NCBI GenBank assembly: GCA_045590615.1
Contig: JAZNRH010000103.1
Location: 1 to 48,030 of the forward strand
Reading direction: 5' to 3'
Source of the DNA: RGIG6353 sp045590615
Lineage (GTDB): Bacteria; Bacillota; Clostridia; Oscillospirales; SIG627
DNA length: 48,030 nucleotides
The position numbers and the translations under genes were made by a program. Positions 31,166 to 39,359 of the stretch are shown here, piece by piece (positions within the stretch are counted from its first letter, which is position 1; every line of letters begins with the position of its first letter). Below the pieces are notes generated by a model. That model did no database searches, had not been told where the DNA came from, and saw only the letters and a program-made list of their open reading frames with translations.

Positions 31166-31738
31166 TTATTGCTTGTTTTCAGCTTCCTTTAACAATTTTT
31201 CGTGCTCAATTATTTGTTCTTCCGTAAATCTCTTTTTCTCCAAAATAGGGTGGTTTCCTACGTGAATAGTATATGGAGGAATGTCTCTGGTTACTACGCT
31301 TCCTGCGCCTATTACAGAGCCTTTTCCTATCGTGACGCCCTTCAATATTATGGCATTAGCGCCAATCCATACGTCATCTTCTATAATTACGTCTCCATCA
31401 TTCTCCGGTAGTTTTTCATCATCTGTTATAGATTTCATATATCTACCAATTACATCCATACGATGATCCCCGCCTCTTATTGTAACCCCCGGACCAATCA
31501 TCACGTGATTCCCAATATATATCTTGGCTATACTTGCCCTAAAGCTCGCTCTGTCACCAATAAAAACATCATTACCTACGTAAATGTTTTCGTGAATAAA
31601 TTCGCATCTTCTACCAACGTGCACTTTTTTACCACATTTTGCAAACGACTCCTTATGATACACTATCACTGTTTTTGCGTATATATGCAGATATATACGA
31701 ATGATTAGTTTTACCATTTTTACAATAAACTTTTTCAT
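31166..31738 (-). CDS. Hexapeptide-repeat acyltransferase (WcaF/maa-like)
   Basis: This 190-residue protein folds as a left-handed beta-helix of hexapeptide repeats (about 45-165), with YIGNHVMIGPGVTIRGGDHR supplying the likely catalytic His and IEDDVWIGANAIILKGVTIG the CoA-binding turn. It should acetylate a sugar hydroxyl, and its position beside the polysaccharide operon suggests a capsule sugar. Yet it begins only 15 bases after dnaJ, with AAGGGAT as ribosome site and no terminator between, so it is probably read from the heat-shock promoter. A basic N-terminal segment (KFIVKMVKLIIRIYLHIYA) may touch the membrane. Confidence 0.85.
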   Translation of the reverse strand: MKKFIVKMVKLIIRIYLHIYAKTVIVYHKESFAKCGKKVHVGRRCEFIHENIYVGNDVFIGDRASFRASIAKIYIGNHVMIGPGVTIRGGDHRMDVIGRYMKSITDDEKLPENDGDVIIEDDVWIGANAIILKGVTIGKGSVIGAGSVVTRDIPPYTIHVGNHPILEKKRFTEEQIIEHEKLLKEAENKQ

Positions 31739-31753
31739 AATTTTATCCCTTAC

Positions 31754-32887
31754 TCATTTCTTAAATATGTTCTTAATCTTTTCCTTGAAAGTTGCCTTTT
31801 GCGAAAGGTTACGGTCATCGCAGCTTTGGTCAAATTCGCGAAGGAGCTTTTTCTGGGTTTCGCTGAGATTTTTAGGCACTTCAACCACTATAGTGAAATA
31901 CAAATCTCCCTTTGCGCGCGAATTGAGATACTGTATGCCCTTGCCTCTGAGGGTGACAGTCGTGCCCGTCTGCGTGCCCTCGGGAAGCTTATAGCTATAA
32001 TCTCCCTCAAGGGTAGGCACCTTTATATCAGCGCCAAGTGTCGCCTCGGCAAAGGAAACGGGAACCTCGCAATGTATATTATATCCGTCGCGTTCAAAAA
32101 TCGGATGAGGTCTTATTCCTACCTCTACAATCAAGTCGCCGGCAGGACCACCGTTTTGTCCCACGTTACCCTGACCTCTGAGGATCACCCTTTGCATATT
32201 ATCAATACCTGCAGGGATACTTACCTCAAGCTTTTTATTCTTACGCTGTGTACCCGTTCCACCACACTTTGCGCAAGGGTCCTTTATGACTGTACCCTTA
32301 CCACCACACTTGTCGCAGGTACGGGTTGTCTGCATATATCCGAGAGGCGTTCTCTGCTGAACTCTGACCTGACCACTTCCACCACACTGAGAACAGGTCT
32401 CAGGGTGAGAACCGGGCTTTGCACCAACACCGTCACAATCGGGACACTTGTCTATTCTTGTAAAGGAAACATCCTTCTTGCAGCCAAACGCCGCCTCCTC
32501 GAAGGAAACCATTACCCTCGCACCAATATCGCTTCCACGTGACGGACCTCTGCGACGTGACGAACCACCTCCACCACCAAAGAATGACGAGAAGATGTCG
32601 CCCATATCAAAATCCATACCACCAAAGCCACCACCGAAGCCTCCTGCTCCGAAGTTGGGGTCAAGTCCGTCGTGTCCGTATTGGTCATAAAGCTTTTTCT
32701 TTTCGGGGTCCGAAAGAACCTCGTAAGCCTCGTTAACCTCCTTGAACTTCTCCTCGGCGCTCTTATCGTCGGGATTCATATCGGGGTGATATTTCTTGGC
32801 AAGCTTTCTGTATGCTTTTTTTATAGCATCGGCATCGGCACTCTTGTCTAAACCGAGAACCTCATAATAGTCTTTTTTCTGTGCCAT
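31754..32887 (-). CDS. dnaJ: Co-chaperone DnaJ
   Basis: DnaJ stimulates the ATPase of DnaK and delivers unfolded proteins. The 377-residue protein has the J domain (1-70) with the HPD motif in KKYHPDMNPD, a Gly/Phe-rich linker (about 75-125), four zinc-binding CxxCxGxG repeats (CPDCDGVG, CSQCGGSG, CDKCGGKG, CAKCGGTG) and the C-terminal substrate domain. It is the last chaperone gene of the hrcA-grpE-dnaK-dnaJ operon, 67 bases after dnaK, with a strong hairpin between. The length and order are standard. Confidence 0.98.
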   Translation of the reverse strand: MAQKKDYYEVLGLDKSADADAIKKAYRKLAKKYHPDMNPDDKSAEEKFKEVNEAYEVLSDPEKKKLYDQYGHDGLDPNFGAGGFGGGFGGMDFDMGDIFSSFFGGGGGSSRRRGPSRGSDIGARVMVSFEEAAFGCKKDVSFTRIDKCPDCDGVGAKPGSHPETCSQCGGSGQVRVQQRTPLGYMQTTRTCDKCGGKGTVIKDPCAKCGGTGTQRKNKKLEVSIPAGIDNMQRVILRGQGNVGQNGGPAGDLIVEVGIRPHPIFERDGYNIHCEVPVSFAEATLGADIKVPTLEGDYSYKLPEGTQTGTTVTLRGKGIQYLNSRAKGDLYFTIVVEVPKNLSETQKKLLREFDQSCDDRNLSQKATFKEKIKNIFKK

Positions 32888-32920
32888 ACGTTTAGGTTTT
32901 ACCTTTCTTTACGGACTGTG

Positions 32921-32942
32921 GGGGCTGGTGTTATCCAGCCCC
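32921..32942 (-). other. Hairpin between dnaK and dnaJ
   Basis: GGGGCTGG and CCAGCCCC form a strong 8-bp stem with a 6-base loop, lengthened by a GACT/AGTC pairing further out. No T-run follows. It may stabilise the dnaK end or reduce dnaJ expression by processing or partial termination. Confidence 0.7.
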
Positions 32943-32954
32943 AAGTCTTATTTA

Positions 32955-34775
32955 TTAGTTATCACTCTTATCGGTGAAATCAGCGTTGTAAACTCCGTCG
33001 TCACCCTGAGCGCCCATATCAGCACCATCGGGTGCACCCTGAGGATTTTGCTGATAGAGCTTCTGTGCAATACCCTGAAGCGACTGAGTGAGAGCGTCGG
33101 TATCAGCCTTTATAGCATCTGTGTTATCCGTCTTTAAGGTCTCACGAAGCTTTTCGATAGCTGAATTTACGGGAGCCTTGTCTGCATCCGTAAGCTTGTC
33201 GCCTGCCTCGTTCATAGCCTTTTCGGTCTGGAATATCATATTCTCGGCATTGTTCTTTGCCTCGATTGCTTCCTTAGCCTTCTTGTCTTCTTCTGCGTGA
33301 AGCTCTGCCTCACGGATAGCAGCATCAATATCCTCCTGAGACATATTCGACGAAGCTGTAATCGAGATATGCTGCTCCTTACCTGTTCCCTTATCAAGAG
33401 CCGAAACGTTTACGATACCGTTGGCGTCAATATCAAAGGTAACCTCAATCTGAGGAACGCCTCTCATTGCAGGAAGAATTCCGTCAAGAACAAATCTGCC
33501 AAGAGTCTTGTTGTCCTTTGCCATTTCACGCTCGCCCTGAAGCACGTGAATTTCAACAGAGGTCTGGTTATCTGCTGCAGTTGAATATACCTGACTCTTC
33601 TTTACGGGAATTGTGGTATTTCTTTCAATGAGCTTATTGAATACGCCACCGAGTGTCTCGATACCGAGTGAGAGAGGAGTAACGTCAAGAAGAACTACGT
33701 CCTTTACGTCGCCACCAAGTACGCCACCCTGAATTGCAGCACCGATTGCTACGCACTCGTCGGGGTTGATGCCCTTGAAGGGCTCCTTGCCTGTAAAGCT
33801 CTTAACTGCTTCCTGAACAGCCGGAATTCTTGAAGAACCACCAACGAGAAGCACCTTATCAATCTGTGAAGGAGAAAGTCCTGCATCAGAAAGAGCCTGC
33901 TTTGTAGGAACCATAGTCTTTTCAACAAGGTCTGCAGTGAGCTCGTTGAACTTTGCTCTTGTAAGTGTTGCCTCAAAGTTCTTTGCTCCGTTTGCATCGG
34001 CAGCAATGAAGGGAAGGCTGATTTCTGTTGACATCATACCCGAAAGCTCAATCTTTGCCTTTTCGGCAGCTTCCTTGAGTCTCTGATGCGCAGTCTTGTC
34101 AAGTCTGAGGTCGATACCGTGCTCAGCCTTAAAGGTCTCTGCCATCCAATTTATAATACGCTCGTCGAAGTCGTCACCACCAAGCTTGTTGTTACCTGCT
34201 GTTGCAAGAACCTCGAATACGCCGTCTGAAATTTCAAGAATAGATACGTCGAAGGTACCACCACCAAGGTCGTAAACCATTATCTTCTGCTCGTTGTCCT
34301 TGTCAAGACCGTAAGCAAGAGCTGCTGCAGTAGGCTCGTTGATGATACGAAGAACCTCAAGTCCTGCGATTTTACCTGCGTCCTTGGTTGCCTGACGCTG
34401 TGAGTCTGTGAAATACGCGGGAACTGTGATAACTGCCTGTGAAACGGTTGTACCAAGGAAGCTTTCAGCATCAGCCTTGAGCTTTTGAAGAATCATTGCT
34501 GAAATCTCCTGAGGTGTGTACTGCTTTGAATCAATCGAAACCTTTCTGTCGGTACCCATATCACGCTTGATTGAGCTGATTGTTCTGTCGGGATTTGTAA
34601 TTGCCTGTCTCTTTGCAATCTGTCCGACAAGTCTCTCGCCCGTCTTTGAGAATGCTACTACCGAGGGAGTAGTTCTCGCTCCTTCGGGGTTGGGGATTAC
34701 GCTGGGCTCACCAGCCTCAAATACTGCTACGCACGAGTTGGTCGTGCCAAGGTCTATACCTATAATCTTTGCCAT
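32955..34775 (-). CDS. dnaK: Chaperone DnaK (Hsp70)
   Basis: This 606-residue Hsp70 binds exposed hydrophobic peptides in an ATP-controlled cycle in the cytoplasm. It begins IIGIDLGTTNSCVAVFE, with further nucleotide-domain marks YDLGGGTFDVSIL and VLLVGGSSRIPAVQE, then a substrate-binding domain and a lid, and ends in a Gly/Asp-rich tail. AGAGGT precedes the ATG. It lies between grpE and dnaJ in the HrcA-repressed operon. All functional stretches appear intact. Confidence 0.98.
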   Translation of the reverse strand: MAKIIGIDLGTTNSCVAVFEAGEPSVIPNPEGARTTPSVVAFSKTGERLVGQIAKRQAITNPDRTISSIKRDMGTDRKVSIDSKQYTPQEISAMILQKLKADAESFLGTTVSQAVITVPAYFTDSQRQATKDAGKIAGLEVLRIINEPTAAALAYGLDKDNEQKIMVYDLGGGTFDVSILEISDGVFEVLATAGNNKLGGDDFDERIINWMAETFKAEHGIDLRLDKTAHQRLKEAAEKAKIELSGMMSTEISLPFIAADANGAKNFEATLTRAKFNELTADLVEKTMVPTKQALSDAGLSPSQIDKVLLVGGSSRIPAVQEAVKSFTGKEPFKGINPDECVAIGAAIQGGVLGGDVKDVVLLDVTPLSLGIETLGGVFNKLIERNTTIPVKKSQVYSTAADNQTSVEIHVLQGEREMAKDNKTLGRFVLDGILPAMRGVPQIEVTFDIDANGIVNVSALDKGTGKEQHISITASSNMSQEDIDAAIREAELHAEEDKKAKEAIEAKNNAENMIFQTEKAMNEAGDKLTDADKAPVNSAIEKLRETLKTDNTDAIKADTDALTQSLQGIAQKLYQQNPQGAPDGADMGAQGDDGVYNADFTDKSDN

Positions 34776-34816
34776 AATTAATTACCTCTTTCTTATATAA
34801 AGTTAATATTTTACTT

Positions 34817-35353
34817 TTAATTTGCTACCTTAACCATAGCGTATCTTATAACACGTTCGCCAAGCTTGTACCCCTTCTGGAGCACCTCAACGACAGTGTT
34901 TTCGGGAACGTCGTCTCTGTCCTCGTGTAAAACGGCGTTGTGAAGATTGGGGTCGAATTCTTTATTCTCAGCCTCAATTTCCTCGATACCGATTTTTGTT
35001 AAAAACTCTGTGAACTGCTTTTTAATAAGGGCTATTCCCTGCGCCACGTTTTCGTCGCCTGCAAACTTCTCTGCCCTGTCAAAATTGTCGATTACGGGTA
35101 ATAAGCTCATTACCACGTCTGTCTTTGCTATCGAATAAACCTCTTCTTTTTCCTTTTGAGTGCGCTTTTTGAAATTATCAAATTCAGCTACGAGTCGGAT
35201 ATACTTATCATAAAGTGATGCGTATTCCTCCTTTGAAACCGTCTCGAGCTCCTCTGCGCTCTCTTCGACAGTCTCTTCACTAACCTCTTCGGTCGTTTTC
35301 TCTGTTGTTTCATCTACCTCTTCGGCTTGCGAGGTCTTCTTTTTCTCTGCCAT
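34817..35353 (-). CDS. grpE: Nucleotide exchange factor GrpE
   Basis: GrpE releases ADP from DnaK. The 178-residue protein has a highly acidic, Thr/Glu-rich N-terminus (1-45), a long coiled-coil helix (about 45-85), LLPVIDNFDRAEKF and a C-terminal beta domain with FDPNLHNAVLHE and VLQKGYKLGERVIRYAMVKV, the family signature. AAAGGA precedes the ATG. It directly follows hrcA with one base between them, suggesting coupled translation. Confidence 0.97.
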   Translation of the reverse strand: MAEKKKTSQAEEVDETTEKTTEEVSEETVEESAEELETVSKEEYASLYDKYIRLVAEFDNFKKRTQKEKEEVYSIAKTDVVMSLLPVIDNFDRAEKFAGDENVAQGIALIKKQFTEFLTKIGIEEIEAENKEFDPNLHNAVLHEDRDDVPENTVVEVLQKGYKLGERVIRYAMVKVAN

Positions 35354-35354
35354 T

Positions 35355-36383
35355 TCAATTCCTTTCGTCCGATAATAAATTATTTACAACGTATTCAAGC
35401 CTTGCAATAACACCCGAATAGTCCATTCGCTTCGGTCCAATCAAGCCAAGCACTCCCGTTATATCCTTGCCAATCTTGAACTTGTGATATACACAGCTCG
35501 TTCTGTCAAGTCCTGCTTCAAGAGTTGAATCTCCAATCAGAACGTTCAAGCCGTCGTGCGAGGAATCATAGCTTGTAAGCATACGGATTAAATCCTCTTT
35601 ATCCTCAAGCAAGGAAATAAGGCTCTGCGTTCTCGTAATATCGGCAAAGTCGGAGTATTTAAGTATGTTCGACATTCCGTCAAGATATACCCTTTTTTCA
35701 CTTTCTCCTTTGACCGTATCAACGATTATTCTAAGAACATCCGAAAGAACCGTTCTGTAAACGCCAAACTTATTCTCGAGCGCATATATTTCTTCAAGAC
35801 TCAGCTGCTCGATATTTACACCAACGAGATAATCGTTGAGCAGCTTTATGAGTGCCGACAGGACATCGGCAGTAAGAGTAATATCGGTCTTAATCTGCCT
35901 TGTCGTTACGTTTTCCTGAGAGGTTATTATAACCAAAAGAAAGCTTTTGGGCGAAAGCAAAACGCCCTCAAAGCGTGAAATCGTACTCACCTTCGGCTTT
36001 GCAGTATATGCAAAGGCCGTATAATCAGTCATATCGGATAGCACTCTCGTCAGCTCACTGACAATGTCCGAGAGGTGATGAAGCCTTGAATTCATAACCT
36101 CGTTGAGTACGTTTATCTCCTCAAGAGAGAGTGAATACTGATTCATCAGATTTTCTACATACATTTTGTAGCCCAGACTTGAGGGTACTCTTCCTGCAGA
36201 AGTGTGAGGCTGTTCAAGTAAGCCAAGATGCTCCAATTCGCTCATTTCATTGCGTATCGTGGCTGATGAAATATCCATACCCAAAGCGCTCGTCAGATAC
36301 TTTGAACCAACCGGCTCACCAAAGGTAATATACGTATCAACAATGGATTTCAATATCCTCTTTTTTCTTTCATTCAAATCCAT
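35355..36383 (-). CDS. hrcA: Heat-shock repressor HrcA
   Basis: HrcA represses class I heat-shock genes by binding CIRCE, and its activity depends on GroEL. The 342-residue protein has an N-terminal winged helix (LNERKKRILKSIVDTY and ISSATIRNEMSELEHLGLLEQPHTSAGR) and the HrcA C-terminal domain with VLGLIGPKRMDYSGVIARLEYV. It is the first gene after a CIRCE element, so it controls itself and grpE, dnaK and dnaJ. Confidence 0.97.
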   Translation of the reverse strand: MDLNERKKRILKSIVDTYITFGEPVGSKYLTSALGMDISSATIRNEMSELEHLGLLEQPHTSAGRVPSSLGYKMYVENLMNQYSLSLEEINVLNEVMNSRLHHLSDIVSELTRVLSDMTDYTAFAYTAKPKVSTISRFEGVLLSPKSFLLVIITSQENVTTRQIKTDITLTADVLSALIKLLNDYLVGVNIEQLSLEEIYALENKFGVYRTVLSDVLRIIVDTVKGESEKRVYLDGMSNILKYSDFADITRTQSLISLLEDKEDLIRMLTSYDSSHDGLNVLIGDSTLEAGLDRTSCVYHKFKIGKDITGVLGLIGPKRMDYSGVIARLEYVVNNLLSDERN

Positions 36384-36408
36384 CGCTTCACCATCCTTGT
36401 ATCAATTT

Positions 36409-36435
36409 TTAGCACTCTCGCACCTCAAGTGCTAA
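36409..36435 (-). promoter_or_regulatory. CIRCE operator
   Basis: TTAGCACTT-N9-GAGTGCTAA on the minus strand matches the CIRCE consensus (TTAGCACTC-N9-GAGTGCTAA) at 17 of 18 arm positions, 26 bases ahead of hrcA. It is the HrcA binding site. Confidence 0.95.
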
Positions 36436-36446
36436 CTTACGGTATT

Positions 36447-36475
36447 AATATACCCCATAAACTTAAAAAAGTCAA
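36447..36475 (-). promoter_or_regulatory. Sigma-A promoter of the hrcA operon
   Basis: TTGACT (36470-36475) and TATATT (36447-36452) are 17 bases apart. CIRCE begins 11 bases beyond the -10 box, over the expected transcription start, as in other Firmicutes. Confidence 0.92.
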
Positions 36476-36532
36476 TAGGTATTTATAAATATTTTTCCAA
36501 AAATGTTGTAAACATATTATGAATAACACGCT

Positions 36533-36578
36533 AAAAAAAGAAATCGGGCTGCAGAAAGCTATAAAGCGCTCCACAGCC
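36533..36578 (-). terminator. Terminator of spo0A
   Basis: On the minus strand GGCTGTGGAG pairs with CTTTCTGCAGCC (wobble pairs included), followed by CGATTTCTTTTTTT. It separates spo0A from the heat-shock promoter. Confidence 0.75.
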
Positions 36579-36651
36579 ACAAGAGTTATATGATAAATAT
36601 TAAATTAAGGAAGAATATTAACAAGGTATCATTCACCGATACGTAAAGCTT

Positions 36652-37428
36652 CTACCCTATTCTATTCTTCATCTTGAGTCTGAGGTTGTCGGCAATCATT
36701 GCAATAAACTCCGAATTGGTGGGCTTGCCCTTGGAATTCTGAACAGTATATCCAAAATAGGAATTAAGCATATCCACGTCACCTCTGTCCCATGCGACCT
36801 CGATTGCGTGACGGATTGCACGCTCCACCCTTGATGGAGTTGTAGAAAACTTGTTTGCAACGGTTGGGTAAAGAGTTCTGGTAACTTCGTTTATTACCTG
36901 ATTATTATTGACTACCATCATAATCGCTGTGCGAAGATACTGATAGCCCTTTATGTGAGCAGGAATACCTACCTGATGAATTATCTGCGTCACCTGTGCC
37001 TCAAGCTCTAAATCGTCGTCACTCTTATAAAGCTCGGAGCATTTTGCTCTGTCCATAACCTGATTGATTTTATAAACGAGGCTGGAATACTCAAAGGGCT
37101 TTATAACACAGCCTGACGCGCCCGAATTGAGCACATCCTCAATCAGCCGTCTGTTATTAATGCCCGTTACCAATATAAATTCGGGCTGATACTGCTTGTC
37201 GAGCTGTTTGGCTTCGTTCATCATATAATCGACGTCCAAACCCGGCACCCACAGGTCGGTCAGTACTACGTCGGGACGATATCTGCCAATCGCAGTCAGC
37301 GCCTCGCTTCCGTCCCCCGACTCACCTACAACGTCTATCCCGTTCTTTCTGAGATTGTCTGCGCATACGTAACGGTAATCGGGATTTGAATCGAGAATAT
37401 AAACCTTTATTCTTTTGCTGTTATTCAT
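36652..37428 (-). CDS. spo0A: Sporulation master regulator Spo0A
   Basis: Spo0A is the response regulator that, when phosphorylated, starts sporulation. The 258-residue protein has a receiver domain (about 7-125) with acidic pocket D13, phosphorylation site D58 in VVLTDLWVPG and a conserved Lys in CVIKPFEYSS, then a linker, then the DNA-binding domain with HIKGYQYLRTAIMMVV, FSTTPSRVERAIRHAIEVAW and GKPTNSEFIAMIADNLRL, nearly invariant in spore formers. It has its own promoter (37471-37499) and terminator. Its usual neighbour spoIVB is about 8 kb away here. Confidence 0.98.
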   Translation of the reverse strand: MNNSKRIKVYILDSNPDYRYVCADNLRKNGIDVVGESGDGSEALTAIGRYRPDVVLTDLWVPGLDVDYMMNEAKQLDKQYQPEFILVTGINNRRLIEDVLNSGASGCVIKPFEYSSLVYKINQVMDRAKCSELYKSDDDLELEAQVTQIIHQVGIPAHIKGYQYLRTAIMMVVNNNQVINEVTRTLYPTVANKFSTTPSRVERAIRHAIEVAWDRGDVDMLNSYFGYTVQNSKGKPTNSEFIAMIADNLRLKMKNRIG

Positions 37429-37470
37429 TTTGTCTCTCCTGTTCTATTTACTTTTATTTGTTACGCCAAG

Positions 37471-37499
37471 ATTTTACCATATATTTCCAATTAAATCAA
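37471..37499 (-). promoter_or_regulatory. Promoter of spo0A
   Basis: TTGATT (37494-37499) and TAAAAT (37471-37476) are 17 bases apart, about 43 bases ahead of the start codon. I do not see a clear 0A box or sigma-H pattern next to it. Confidence 0.75.
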
Positions 37500-37560
37500 G
37501 ATGTTTTGGAATTTATTTCCATTTTGAAAGTAAATTTGTCTATTTTCACAGAATAAAAGC

Positions 37561-37600
37561 AAAAAGACCATACAAAAGCGATAACTTTTTGTATGGTCTT
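37561..37600 (-). terminator. Terminator of the radical SAM gene
   Basis: On the minus strand AGACCATACAAAAAG and CTTTTGTATGGTCT pair over about 13 bp and are followed by TTTTTGC, a strong intrinsic terminator just after the stop codon. Confidence 0.9.
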
Positions 37601-37614
37601 AGTCGAATTTTGAA

Positions 37615-38433
37615 TTAAATTGTAAATCTTTGGGCATAGGTACAACGCTTGCAAAGAGCCTCAACGGGCTGACGATTGGAAAATCCGTCGTAAATTGCTA
37701 CGGCTCTATTGGAGTTGAGGATTTCACAAAGCTCACTATGATATATATTGCCAAGTGGAATTTCGCCTTCGGCATCAAGGCAGCAGGGAGTAACAGTACC
37801 GTCGGACAAAATAGCAAGCTGATCACGAAGCCCGTAGCAAAAAAGGGAGTCGTTCACCACAGGGCTGTCCAGATCCTGCCACTCAAAGCGTTCGGCATAG
37901 CTGAGATACAAGCCTTTTGACAGAGTAAAGCCCTTGTCTCTGCCCTCAATCCATGGCTTCGGGAATTTTTCTTCCAATATTCTCTCGACAAGAGTATTGT
38001 CTGCCGAGCCGACGTTCCAGAGTCTGAGCGAGGTAATAATTCCTGCCTCGGCAGTTTTTCTTGCGATTTCGAGGACTTTATCAAGATACTCTTTTTGACC
38101 CTCGTTTCCCTCAAAGCTGTGCAGCGATATCTGCAGTTTATATATTCCCGAGCCTATGATTTTTTCGTCAAGCAGCGTTCCGTTGGTGGTTATCGTCACC
38201 TTAAAGCCCCGTGAGCTTGCAAGGCTTATAAAATCATATACCAACGGGTGAGAAAGAGGCTCGCCCAAAACGTGAAAGTACAAGTACTCTGTAACTCCTT
38301 CAAGCTCAGAGACCACCCTCTCGAATTCCCCTTTCGTCATTTTTCTTGCTTTTCTTTTCGTGCCGTGACAAAAGGAGCATTTTTTGTTACATATATTAGT
38401 TATCTCAACGTATGCCTTTTTCAGCTTCTTCAT
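37615..38433 (-). CDS. Radical SAM/SPASM-type protein
   Basis: This 272-residue iron-sulfur protein has the radical SAM cluster motif CNKKCSFC (about residues 15-22), the GEPLSHP and ITTNGTLL stretches of the barrel, and a shortened C-terminal SPASM-like region with CYGLRDQLAI, GTVTPCCLDAEGEIPLGNI and EALCKRC. It is likely to modify a peptide, protein or small molecule. It stands alone between its terminator and a divergent sugar isomerase gene, so the substrate is not suggested by context. GGGAG precedes the ATG. Confidence 0.88.
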   Translation of the reverse strand: MKKLKKAYVEITNICNKKCSFCHGTKRKARKMTKGEFERVVSELEGVTEYLYFHVLGEPLSHPLVYDFISLASSRGFKVTITTNGTLLDEKIIGSGIYKLQISLHSFEGNEGQKEYLDKVLEIARKTAEAGIITSLRLWNVGSADNTLVERILEEKFPKPWIEGRDKGFTLSKGLYLSYAERFEWQDLDSPVVNDSLFCYGLRDQLAILSDGTVTPCCLDAEGEIPLGNIYHSELCEILNSNRAVAIYDGFSNRQPVEALCKRCTYAQRFTI

Positions 38434-38497
38434 AATTCTCCCTTTAATGAATATCTGTACTCATCAAAATAATCCCATAATTTATTGTGCAAATACC

Positions 38498-38526
38498 TTG
38501 CTTTTTCAACTACAATGTATTATAAT
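38498..38526 (+). promoter_or_regulatory. Promoter of the isomerase/GH109-like operon
   Basis: TTGCTT (38498-38503) and TATAAT (38521-38526) are 17 bases apart, 40 bases ahead of the start codon at 38567. Confidence 0.7.
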
Positions 38527-38566
38527 AACAAATAGAGTTAAAGTCAATATCAAAGGAGAAAATGCT

Positions 38567-39337
38567 ATGAAATTTGGTGTTTGCTGTAGCTATGACAAGG
38601 TATCACTTGTCCAAAAAATGAAATACGATTACATAGAGCTGAATTTTAACGAGCTTGTTGAAATGTCAGATGAAAAATATAACATACTCTGCAACAAAGT
38701 TAAAAAGCACAAATTCCCCGTCGAAGCCCTTAACAGCGTTTTCCCGCCTTCGATGAAAATCGTAGGAGACAGCGTCGATATTGATAAAATCAAGGCACAC
38801 GTGACCAAGGGCATTAAAAGAGCAGTGCCACTTGGAGTAAAGGTAGTGGTTATCGGAAGTGGTGGCGCAAGAACTATACCCGACGGCTTTGACAGAAGTG
38901 TTGCCGAAGAGCAATTTATAAATATCCTGCGTCTTTGTGGAGATATTGGCGCAGAGCATAATATCGAAATCGTAATTGAGCCTCTGCAATCGGGCGAAAC
39001 AAATCTTATACACACCGTTGCCCAGGGAATTGATTTTTACCACAGAACAAACCACCCCAACGTTAAGTGTCTTGCCGACTTTTATCACGTATTTATGAGT
39101 GGAGAATCGCTTGAGGCAATTGAAAATTCCAACGGACTCATACGTCACGCTCACATAGCAAGACCCAATGCTGACAGAAGAATGCCGGGCATCAGGGAGC
39201 TTGACACTTGTAAAAGCTGGGCACTTGCCCTCAAAAAATGTGGATACGATATGAGGCTGAGCCTTGAGGGAGATTATTACCCTATGCTGTGCATAGCAAT
39301 TGCAAGGGCACGGTCGGTTATCAAGTTATTTAATTAA
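38567..39337 (+). CDS. Sugar phosphate isomerase/epimerase-like TIM barrel protein
   Basis: This 256-residue protein belongs to the xylose isomerase-like AP endonuclease 2 superfamily (IolE/IolI/DTE type). Metal-ligand candidates are in IEIVIEPLQSGETN (Glu), CLADFYHVFM (Asp, His), RHAHIARPNADR (His) and LSLEGDY (Glu). It should isomerise or epimerise a sugar or sugar acid. The true start is the ATG at 38567 behind AAAGGAG; a frame extending upstream runs through the promoter. It is 22 bases ahead of the first GH109-like gene, so the two are probably one operon. Confidence 0.87.
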   Translation: MKFGVCCSYDKVSLVQKMKYDYIELNFNELVEMSDEKYNILCNKVKKHKFPVEALNSVFPPSMKIVGDSVDIDKIKAHVTKGIKRAVPLGVKVVVIGSGGARTIPDGFDRSVAEEQFINILRLCGDIGAEHNIEIVIEPLQSGETNLIHTVAQGIDFYHRTNHPNVKCLADFYHVFMSGESLEAIENSNGLIRHAHIARPNADRRMPGIRELDTCKSWALALKKCGYDMRLSLEGDYYPMLCIAIARARSVIKLFN

Positions 39338-39359
39338 TATTAAAATAAAGGAGATTATC

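Noticed and set aside
31799..32542. 247-codon plus-strand frame antisense to dnaJ
   Set aside because: dnaJ is certain on the minus strand; the plus frame is a by-product of its codon use and has no motif.
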